From Akkermansiaceae bacterium (lineage in GTDB: Bacteria; Verrucomicrobiota; Verrucomicrobiia; Verrucomicrobiales; Akkermansiaceae): a stretch of DNA of 64,000 nucleotides. The stretch lies in NCBI GenBank assembly GCA_903826205.1, contig CAIKDP010000073.1, forward strand, positions 1 through 64,000, written 5' to 3'. The notes beneath the pieces are model-generated. The model searched no databases and was not told the origin of the DNA. It saw only the letters and a program-made list of their open reading frames with translations. Numbering within the stretch: the stretch's first letter is position 1; every line of letters starts with the position of its first letter. The translations under genes were made by a program, and so were the position numbers. Below, piece after piece: positions 1 to 5,790 of this stretch.

Positions 1-502
1 AGTTGAGGATTTTGTCGCGGACGTTTTCAGGGATGTTGGTATCGCCGGCGGGTTGGACGTCGCGGCCGTAGATGCCAAATGCGGGCAGGCCTTTCTGGGT
101 GTGGCCGGCCAGCACTGCGGCCAGATAGACCGCACCCGGGCGCTCGGTGCCATTGAACCCCCACACCGCTTTGGGCAGCAACGGGTCCATATCCATGGTT
201 TCTGAGCCGTAGCACCAGCAAGGGGTGACCGTGAGCGAGACACCGACGTTTTCGCGGGCGAATTTTTCCGCGCAGGCACTGGCTTCAGGCAGGCCGCCGA
301 TGCAGGTGTCGGAGATCACACAAACGACGGGCGAGCCATCCGGATAACGCAATGAGGAGGAAATAAGGGCGGCTGCGGAGCGGGCCATTTCCATGGTCTG
401 GTCTTCGAGCGATTCGCGGACGCCGCCGTAGCGGCCGTCGATGGCCGGACGGATGCCGATTTTCGGGAAGGAGGTAAACACGCTGAGATTTTTGTTAGTC
501 AT
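1..502 (-). CDS. fucI: L-fucose isomerase, N-terminal part (cut by window edge)
   Basis: L-fucose isomerase interconverts L-fucose and L-fuculose, the first cytoplasmic step of fucose catabolism. Reading the complement from the ATG at 502 gives about 167 residues before the window ends. They follow the FucI N-terminus closely: [53 protein letters not shown], and [20 protein letters not shown]. These are the substrate-pocket motifs of the family; the metal-binding residues lie further on, outside the window. The start is the first in-frame ATG and the family normally begins just before PKIGIRP. No Shine-Dalgarno sequence is visible. A FucP-like transporter lies about 27 kb away at 28044. Family assignment is very secure; only the 3' part is missing. 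Confidence 0.95.
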   Translation of the reverse strand, partial: MTNKNLSVFTSFPKIGIRPAIDGRYGGVRESLEDQTMEMARSAAALISSSLRYPDGSPVVCVISDTCIGGLPEASACAEKFARENVGVSLTVTPCWCYGSETMDMDPLLPKAVWGFNGTERPGAVYLAAVLAGHTQKGLPAFGIYGRDVQPAGDTNIPENVRDKILN

Positions 503-629
503 GGCCCCTTGAGTGTGGGGCGGAGCGGCCCGCCTAGCCACTACAATTTTACGAAAGTTGCAGCATTTTCACTCAAACGACGCCCCCCCGCGCTGTCACC
601 AGCGCGCCAACGAAGAGTGCGGCCGCTCG

Positions 630-652
630 TGGGCGCGTTCGTGAGAACGCGG
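630..652. repeat. Dispersed palindromic repeat, copy A
   Basis: A perfect 6-bp hairpin GCGTTC-GTGA-GAACGC (635-650) lies in the divergent gap between fucI and the SDR gene. It is one of about six related copies in the window (4227, 4290, 21966, 22038, 25280), all in gaps. The better ones are preceded by a GTAGGCGC-like edge. Confidence 0.6.
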
Positions 653-654
653 TC

Positions 655-684
655 TTGGCAAGTGTCGCTTCCCGCGTGTAGGGT
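655..684 (+). promoter_or_regulatory. Candidate promoter of the SDR gene
   Basis: A -35 TTGGCA (655-660), an 18-bp spacer and a -10 TAGGGT (679-684) end only 5 nt before the ATG at 690. The expected transcription start falls at or next to the start codon, so the transcript would be leaderless. Read by eye only. Confidence 0.45.
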
Positions 685-689
685 GTGGC

Positions 690-1595
690 ATGCAAAACGA
701 CCCACGTGCGGCCATTCTCGGGGTGACCGGCTTTGTCGGGCACGGCTTGCCCGCATTGCTGGCGGCGCACGGGATGTCGGTCACCGGGGTGAGTCGCGCG
801 GGTGCCGGCCGCTTGCCCGGGGTGGATCGCTGGCAACCCCCGACCCATCTGGATTTTTCGGGACACCGTGCGGTGATCAATCTTGCCGGCGAGTCGGTGG
901 CCCAACGCTGGAACCCGGACGCCCGCCGCCGCTTGTATGCCAGCCGGGTGGAGGTGACCCGCAGCGTGGTGGCGGCCATCGGCCGCTTGCCGGCGGGGGC
1001 GCGGCCCGAGGTGTTGGTGAATGCCTCGGCCGTCGGGTACTATGGTGATGGCGGCGACGCGGTTCTAACGGAAGAGTCGGCGCCGGGAAACGGGTTTCTG
1101 GCAGACTTGTGCCGCGCTTGGGAAGCCGCCGCGCTGGAGGCGGAGGCGCTCGGCGTACGGGTGGTGTGCCTGCGCCTGGGTATGGTGTTAGGGTGTGGGG
1201 GGCTGGCGTTTGAGCGCTTGCGGCGCGTGTTCACATGGGGGTTGGGTGGACGCCTGGGTACGGGCCGGCAATGGCAATCATGGATTCATCTGGACGACCT
1301 GAGGGCGACCATCGTGCATGCGGTGAACTCGCCAAGCCTGCGGGGGGCGGTCAATGCCACCGCGCCCGGACCTGTGCGCAATGTGGATTTCACCCGGCAG
1401 TTGGCGGCTGTGCTGCAGCGTCCGGCGGTGCTGCCGGTTCCGGCCTTCGCGCTCAAGCTCGCCCTTGGGGGCTTCGCCAGTGTGCTCTTGGAGGGCCAGC
1501 GGGCCATGCCTAACGCGCTCGTCGCCGATGGCTTCGGCTTTAAATTCCCTAACATGGAGGCTGCCTTGGCGGACTTGTGTCATCCAGCGGGCTAA
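690..1595 (+). CDS. TIGR01777-type NAD-dependent epimerase/dehydratase (SDR39U1/YfcH-like)
   Basis: A 301-residue extended short-chain dehydrogenase of the TIGR01777 family (YfcH in E. coli, SDR39U1 in mammals); the physiological substrate of the family is not settled. The N-terminus has the nucleotide-binding glycine motif GVTGFVG (residues 11-17). INLAGESVAQRW, NASAVGYYGD and WQSWIHLDDL are family landmarks. The C-terminal part (about residues 240-295) matches the short DUF1731-like tail. Length is typical. The ATG at 690 is preferred because a promoter-like -10 element ends just before it and the Rossmann motif starts at the right distance. It is transcribed divergently from fucI. Nothing in the context fixes its pathway. 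Confidence 0.85.
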   Translation: MQNDPRAAILGVTGFVGHGLPALLAAHGMSVTGVSRAGAGRLPGVDRWQPPTHLDFSGHRAVINLAGESVAQRWNPDARRRLYASRVEVTRSVVAAIGRLPAGARPEVLVNASAVGYYGDGGDAVLTEESAPGNGFLADLCRAWEAAALEAEALGVRVVCLRLGMVLGCGGLAFERLRRVFTWGLGGRLGTGRQWQSWIHLDDLRATIVHAVNSPSLRGAVNATAPGPVRNVDFTRQLAAVLQRPAVLPVPAFALKLALGGFASVLLEGQRAMPNALVADGFGFKFPNMEAALADLCHPAG

Positions 1596-1604
1596 CGGCT
1601 CGCC

Positions 1605-2201
1605 TCAATAGTTCCGCCAGAAGGCCAGGGCGCAGACGAGGGTGGCGATGCCGTAGCCGAGGCCGGCCATGGCCAGGACATTCCAGCGCTGTGGCTTGGC
1701 GGTGGCCCAGGTCACGGCGTCCCGGAACAAATAGGGCATGCCAACCCAGAACATCGACGCGGTGAGCAGCGCGTAGGCGAAAACCGGCACTAACAAGCGG
1801 GAGTCCGGGTCCTTGAGGAAGGCCGCCTCCAGCAGTGGCGAGGCCACCATCAGGCCGAGCAAGCCCAAGGCGCGGACGGCGAGGAAATCGCGCACGCTGA
1901 GGGTTACCAAAATGAGGGCGATGGGTGTGAGCAAGCGCAGGATGGGCTTGGCCTTGTCGAATTCACCCAAGTTCATGGTCAGCGCGCTGAGTGTGCCAAA
2001 GCCATCGGGTGCGATGAGCAGCCAGAACCAGGCCAGGCCGATGCCGAGGATGATTTGCCCGAGCAATTGGTTGCGCGGGAATTTTTGCAAAAACCCCTGC
2101 ACCATGGCTGGCTTGACGAGCATCAGCAGGTGGAAGCCGATCAACCAGGCTGCCAGCACCAGACCGGCATCAAATAACGGGATGTGTTTGTAGATATACA
2201 T
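1605..2201 (-). CDS. Polytopic membrane protein of unknown function
   Basis: A 198-residue protein I do not recognise. It has about five or six hydrophobic segments: around residues 9-30 (LFDAGLVLAAWLIGFHLLML), 47-66, 88-105, 111-128, 139-160 and 176-195. Charged residues are limited to short loops, so it should be an inner-membrane protein. No catalytic motif is visible. It lies 51 nt downstream of galK on the same strand, but the gap holds its own promoter-like sequence, so co-transcription is uncertain. It converges on the SDR gene with 9 nt between the stop codons. Confidence 0.7.
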   Translation of the reverse strand: MYIYKHIPLFDAGLVLAAWLIGFHLLMLVKPAMVQGFLQKFPRNQLLGQIILGIGLAWFWLLIAPDGFGTLSALTMNLGEFDKAKPILRLLTPIALILVTLSVRDFLAVRALGLLGLMVASPLLEAAFLKDPDSRLLVPVFAYALLTASMFWVGMPYLFRDAVTWATAKPQRWNVLAMAGLGYGIATLVCALAFWRNY

Positions 2202-2213
2202 TGGGCGGCCCCC

Positions 2214-2241
2214 AAGCTAGGAGCCCGCCGCGGAACATCAA
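2214..2241 (-). promoter_or_regulatory. Candidate promoter of the membrane protein gene
   Basis: On the minus strand TTGATG (2236-2241), 16-bp spacer, TAGCTT (2214-2219), then 12 nt to the ATG at 2201. It lies in the gap after galK and fits the spacing seen at other starts in the window. Confidence 0.4.
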
Positions 2242-2252
2242 GCCTCAACTTC

Positions 2253-3440
2253 TCAGCCTCCGGCCGCCACCAGATGGGCCCCTTGGGCCGGGCGGGAGGC
2301 GAAAATTTGCGGGCTGATGCCGGTGGCCTTGGTATAATCCGCCGCCAGTGTGGCGGCAATGTCCGCCGCTTTGCTCGACTCGCAAAGGGTGACGGTAGAG
2401 CCGCCAAAACCACCGCCCGTCATGCGCGAGCCAATGACGCCCCCGGCGCGACCGATCTTGCGGGCGATGTCCACCATGATGTCGAGCTCGGTGCAGGAGA
2501 CCTCAAAGTCGTCGCGCAGCGAATCATGGCTGGCGGCCATCAACGGTCCGAGGGTATCGAAGTCATTTCTTGCCAGGGCGGCCGCCGCGGCAGTGGTGCG
2601 GGCGATCTCACCGACGACGTGCCGGGACCGGCGGTTGACCGGATCGCCAAGTTGATCCCAAGCGGCGGTCACATCGGCCTCCGTGACCTCGCGCCATGAC
2701 GCCTTGCCGAGAATGGCCAGTCCGTCCTCGGTGTGCTTGCGGCGTGCCGCGTAGCCGCCGTCGGACAGTTCGTGATGGACCATCGTGTTAGAGATGAGCA
2801 CGGTGAGGTCCGGGTTTTCAAACGGCACGAGTTCGGGCTCGCCGGACTGGCAATCGATGAGGATGAGGCGGTTGGGTTTGCCGAAGGCCGAGGCAAACTG
2901 GTCCATGATGCCGCAGGGGACCTTGGCGAACTCATGTTCGGCTTTTTGGCACAGCAGGGCTTTTTCGCGGGTGTCCAACACGGTGTCCAGCAAGCCTTCG
3001 AGGAAGGTGGCCGTGGCACATTCGAGGGCGGCGGACGAGGACAGGCCGGCACCCCCGGGAATCGAGGATACGATGAAAGCGTCGAAGCCGGGGATGTGAT
3101 GGCCCCGGTCCTGAAACCCCTGGATCACCCCGCGCAGGTAGTTGCTCCATTTGGGCGCGCCGATTTGTTGCGCTTGCGACACATCGAAAACCGCAATTTC
3201 CTTGTCCTGCCAGTCGGCGATGCGGGCTTGCGAGGTGCCGTTGGCGCAGCCGGCGATGACGATGTAGCGGTCGATGGCAAAGGGCATGACAAAGCCGTCG
3301 CAGTAATCGATGTGTTCGCCGATGAGATTGACGCGGCCGGGGGCGGCGGCGGTGATGGTGGCAGCCATCTGGAATTGCTGCCGCAGGCCGGCGGCGGCAT
3401 CGGCGACGAGATCGGTGAGGTTGGGATTGAGTTGGAGCAT
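2253..3440 (-). CDS. galK: Galactokinase
   Basis: Galactokinase phosphorylates alpha-D-galactose at C1 with ATP, the entry step of the Leloir pathway, in the cytoplasm. The 395-residue protein shows the three GHMP-kinase blocks in order: the galactokinase signature PGRVNLIGEHIDYCDGFVMP (about residues 33-52), the ATP-binding GGAGLSSSAALE loop (about 127-138), and the C-terminal RMTGGGFGGSTV. HEFAKVPCGIMDQFASAFG supplies the catalytic aspartate. An open frame extends 37 codons upstream, but the ATG at 3440 gives a standard N-terminus and the upstream extension is proline/basic-rich junk. No galT, galE or galM is adjacent. Its clustering in the same 30 kb as fucI, a FucP-like porter and a NahK-like kinase suggests glycan use. 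Confidence 0.96.
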   Translation of the reverse strand: MLQLNPNLTDLVADAAAGLRQQFQMAATITAAAPGRVNLIGEHIDYCDGFVMPFAIDRYIVIAGCANGTSQARIADWQDKEIAVFDVSQAQQIGAPKWSNYLRGVIQGFQDRGHHIPGFDAFIVSSIPGGAGLSSSAALECATATFLEGLLDTVLDTREKALLCQKAEHEFAKVPCGIMDQFASAFGKPNRLILIDCQSGEPELVPFENPDLTVLISNTMVHHELSDGGYAARRKHTEDGLAILGKASWREVTEADVTAAWDQLGDPVNRRSRHVVGEIARTTAAAAALARNDFDTLGPLMAASHDSLRDDFEVSCTELDIMVDIARKIGRAGGVIGSRMTGGGFGGSTVTLCESSKAADIAATLAADYTKATGISPQIFASRPAQGAHLVAAGG

Positions 3441-3501
3441 GGCGCGGTGAGGAACAATGGAGTGAATTGGCGCTGAAGTAAAGGGGTAAAAAACGATTTT
3501 G

Positions 3502-4152
3502 TTAGACGGGGGGTGCGGCCCGGGTGAACTGGTGCAGCGCCTCAGGTTCAAGGAAATCCTGGTGGTAAATCAGGTGTGCCAGCAGGGGGACGCCGGCGAC
3601 TTGTTCGATCACGCCCTTGTTGGTGATCATGGCGGTATCCATTTCGTCCTCCAACTGGTTGAGGATGATGCCCACACAGGTCAGGCCGCGGGTGCGAATG
3701 GCATCGACCGTGAGGCGCACGTGATTGAGGCAACCGAGGCGGTTGGCGGCGACCACCAGCACCGGCAAGGCCAGCGCGGCCGCCAGATCGGAAACCTGCA
3801 AGCCGGGTGCCAGCGGCACTTCCCAGCCGCCCACGCCCTCCACCAGGACCGTCGTGTGACGCTCGGCAAGCTGCTGATAGCCTTGCACCAATTCAGCGAG
3901 GGTCAGCGTCCGGTTTTCCAATATGCCGGCGACCAGCGGCGCGAGGGCCGGCTTGAGAAACACCGGATTGACTTCATCCCGCGCCAGATTGCCGGAGGCG
4001 GCGGCGAGTCGCGTGGCATCCGCCCGGTCGCCGCAGGCCACGGGTTTGTAGCCGACGGCGTCGATGCCCTGGCCGCGCAGGGCTTCAAGGATCAAGCAGG
4101 TGACGTAGGTCTTGCCCACGCCGGTATCAGTGCCGGTAATGAAAACGCTCAC
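3502..4152 (-). CDS. bioD: Dethiobiotin synthetase
   Basis: BioD closes the ureido ring of dethiobiotin from 7,8-diaminononanoate, CO2 and ATP, the penultimate step of biotin synthesis. The 216-residue frame begins VFITGTDTGVGKT, the P-loop and Mg-binding N-terminus of the family. It continues with GYKPVACGDRAD (substrate-binding lysine), LVEGVGGWEVPL and a Rossmann-like core. The start is a GTG at 4152. The reading frame stays open upstream, but that stretch is low-quality translation across the neighbouring gene, and family proteins start directly before the P-loop. The other bio genes are not in the window. It follows the squalene/phytoene synthase gene on the same strand at 178 nt, a gap filled by two dispersed repeats, so it is probably transcribed separately. 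Confidence 0.93.
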   Translation of the reverse strand: MSVFITGTDTGVGKTYVTCLILEALRGQGIDAVGYKPVACGDRADATRLAAASGNLARDEVNPVFLKPALAPLVAGILENRTLTLAELVQGYQQLAERHTTVLVEGVGGWEVPLAPGLQVSDLAAALALPVLVVAANRLGCLNHVRLTVDAIRTRGLTCVGIILNQLEDEMDTAMITNKGVIEQVAGVPLLAHLIYHQDFLEPEALHQFTRAAPPV

Positions 4153-4226
4153 CCCCAAGGGGTGGCTTAGACTCGTCCCGGGGTCAAGCCGCGTGAGATG
4201 AAAAAGACCGCCCGCAGGTTTTCTTG

Positions 4227-4251
4227 CGTAGGCGAATTCGTTAGAATGCGG
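4227..4251. repeat. Dispersed palindromic repeat, degenerate copy
   Basis: CGTAGGCG followed by ATTC-GTTA-GAAT and GCGG resembles the GCGTTC-GTGA-GAACGC family with compensating changes in both stem arms. It lies 40 nt from a second, better copy, in the gap upstream of bioD. Confidence 0.45.
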
Positions 4252-4289
4252 GGGGATGATCCCGTTTTTTCTGCACCGACACTCGCCCC

Positions 4290-4318
4290 CCGCGTTCTCA
4301 CGAACGCGCCTACGAAGC
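4290..4318. repeat. Dispersed palindromic repeat, copy B (inverted)
   Basis: GCGTTC-TCAC-GAACGC (4292-4307) followed by GCCTACGAAG is the reverse complement of the repeat consensus at 630 and 21966. It sits directly beyond the stop codon of the squalene/phytoene synthase gene and could act as a 3' hairpin for it. Confidence 0.6.
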
Positions 4319-4330
4319 GCCACCGTCCGT

Positions 4331-5236
4331 TCAAAAAAACGCCCGCACGAGCAAGGCATAGACGCGGCGGCGCGGGACTTTGACGCGGGCTGCGAGGGTC
4401 TCCCAGGTGGCCCCACGCAGCAGTCCGAGCGTCTCCGCGGCGAGCAATGCCGGCAGTTGGGTGGAAGCCCGCAAGCGCCGCGACGGCAGGCTGCGGGCGT
4501 AGCTCCGGCCTTGCTCAAGCCATGCCGCCGCACGCTCGAGCCATCGCGCATGGGTCGCCAGCAACGCCGCGTGATCGCCAGGGTCGGCCACCGGCAGGTA
4601 ACATCGCCCAACCGCCAGATCCGCGGGCAGATCGCGTAAAATGTTGACCAGTTGCAAGCCCTGGCCATAGGCCCGGCCTTGATCTAACAAAACTTCCCGG
4701 GCGCTGCGGGAAAATCCGCCGCCGAGGGTGAGGAGCCCGAGCCGGGTCCAGAATTCCCCGACGCAGCCCGCGACGCGCCACGCGTAGTCTTCCAAGGCGG
4801 CCGCATCCGGCAGGGCGATGGGCCGTTGTGGTGTGGCATCCGCGAAGCGTTCCATATCGAGTTGCTGACCGCTGATGATGGTGGCCACCACTTCTCGCAC
4901 CAGGGCGGCCTCGCCCGCCGGCATGGCCCGCAACCAGCCCACGAGGCCTTGCGCGTTCTCTAACAACCGGCGTTCGCGCGCATCGCCGACCTGATCGAGC
5001 AAGTCGTCCGGCCAGCGGGGCAGGGGGGCCGGCGTGGCCACGGCCCGGGCGAAGCCGTGCAAGGCCTCCTGCCGCCAGGCGGGCGGGGCGGCGGTATCAG
5101 CCAGCGTGTCGCTGGTGCGGGCCAGCAGGTACGCGAGGCTGGCCGCGTCGCGCATCGGGGCGGGCAGCAGTCGCAAGCTGAGATAAAACGAGCGGGAAAC
5201 GCCTTTGAGGATTTGGGTTTCAGCAGCGTCACTCAC
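4331..5236 (-). CDS. Squalene/phytoene synthase family protein
   Basis: A 301-residue head-to-head prenyl synthase. Members condense two farnesyl- or geranylgeranyl-diphosphates to squalene or phytoene at the inner face of the membrane. The first aspartate motif is DTLAD (residues 43-47) after ARTS. The second is QLVNILRDLPADLAVGRCYLP, matching NxxRDxxxD-GRxYLP. The N-terminal KGVSRSFYLSLRLLP also fits. The first motif and the R-T-S-D context look more like squalene synthase than bacterial phytoene synthase, so squalene (hopanoid or sterol precursor) is my first guess, but the substrate cannot be fixed by eye. The start is GTG at 5236, 7 nt after a promoter-like -10. No hpn or crt genes adjoin it. 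Confidence 0.87.
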   Translation of the reverse strand: MSDAAETQILKGVSRSFYLSLRLLPAPMRDAASLAYLLARTSDTLADTAAPPAWRQEALHGFARAVATPAPLPRWPDDLLDQVGDARERRLLENAQGLVGWLRAMPAGEAALVREVVATIISGQQLDMERFADATPQRPIALPDAAALEDYAWRVAGCVGEFWTRLGLLTLGGGFSRSAREVLLDQGRAYGQGLQLVNILRDLPADLAVGRCYLPVADPGDHAALLATHARWLERAAAWLEQGRSYARSLPSRRLRASTQLPALLAAETLGLLRGATWETLAARVKVPRRRVYALLVRAFF

Positions 5237-5243
5237 GGCCAGT

Positions 5244-5272
5244 CATCTAGCAGGCGGCCGCGCGTCCCGCAA
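5244..5272 (-). promoter_or_regulatory. Candidate promoter of the squalene/phytoene synthase gene
   Basis: Minus strand TTGCGG (5267-5272), 17-bp spacer, TAGATG (5244-5249), then 7 nt to the GTG start at 5236, so the mRNA would be essentially leaderless. Confidence 0.45.
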
Positions 5273-5498
5273 GCTCGGACTTCCTGAGCCAGGCATTGAA
5301 TTGGCGAGGAATGGGCGATGAACTCCGGAACATGACTTGGCACTTTTCTTGAGGGTTTGGCCGGGATTCAACCAAACGCAGCGCGCTGGGGTCGCGGAGA
5401 TTTTGCTGGAGATTGGCACCGGGTCGTGAGTCCCCAGAGCCGCATTGATGCCCACCGAAAGTGACTCTGCGATTTCCTCTGCAGGCTCGTCATGGGTG

Positions 5499-5626
5499 GG
5501 AGCAACGACATTCTTGTCGTTTAAGGAGCAACGACATTCCTGTCGTTTAAGGAGTAACGACATTCTTGTCGTTTAAGGAGCAACGACATTCTTGTCGTTT
5601 AAGGAGCAACGACATTCCTGTCGTTT
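5499..5626. repeat. Five tandem 26-bp hairpin units
   Basis: Units start at 5499, 5525, 5551, 5577 and 5603, each exactly 26 bp (the last lacks two bases). Each contains the stem-loop AACGACA-TTCT-TGTCGTT (loop TTCT or TTCC) flanked by GGAG and TTAA. Differences between units are single loop or flank bases, and the stems are unchanged. There are no unique spacers, so it is not CRISPR. It occupies the 554-nt gap between the synthase gene and ileS. The remainder of that gap (5273-5498 and 5678-5749) shows no gene I can support. Confidence 0.9.
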
Positions 5627-5652
5627 CTTGAAACCCTGCGGGACAAAGAGCA

Positions 5653-5677
5653 GGCGAGGACAAGAATGTCCCCGCTC
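5653..5677. repeat. Solo hairpin related to the 26-bp array
   Basis: GCGAGGACA-AGAA-TGTCCCCGC is an imperfect stem-loop whose core is the inverted version of the ACA-TTCT-TGT core in the array 27 nt upstream. It looks like a diverged single copy in the opposite orientation. Confidence 0.5.
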
Positions 5678-5749
5678 CTTATAGCCGGCAAACCATCCGC
5701 GTTTATTGCCAGCCGCGTGCAAGAGGCCTTCAGTCCCGATTTCCCGTGG

Positions 5750-5778
5750 TTGACCTGCTGGCGGGGAGTGGCTAGCGT
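5750..5778 (+). promoter_or_regulatory. Candidate ileS promoter
   Basis: TTGACC (5750-5755), 17-bp spacer, TAGCGT (5773-5778), then 12 nt to the ATG at 5791. The leader would be about 5-6 nt, too short for a Shine-Dalgarno site; no T-box leader is present. Confidence 0.5.
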
Positions 5779-5790
5779 TCGCGCCCCGTC

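Noticed and set aside
509-1048. Open frame of 179 codons overlapping the SDR gene start
   Set aside because: Pro/Arg/Gly-rich translation in another frame of the SDR gene, which has a full set of family motifs.
2733-3476. Open frame of 247 codons opposite galK
   Set aside because: It is a mirror of the galactokinase codons (G/V/D-rich peptide), with no motif and no promoter.
4153-4668. N-terminal extension of the bioD frame
   Set aside because: It runs antisense or out of frame through the squalene/phytoene synthase gene and two repeats; BioD family proteins begin at the P-loop.
5243-5563. Minus-strand open frame of 106 codons in the repeat gap
   Set aside because: Its N-terminus is the translated hairpin repeat and the rest shows no family pattern, so I cannot support it as a gene.
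5499-5626. Possible CRISPR array (five regular 26-bp repeats)
   Set aside because: Units are directly adjacent with no spacers, each is a hairpin, and no cas genes are near.
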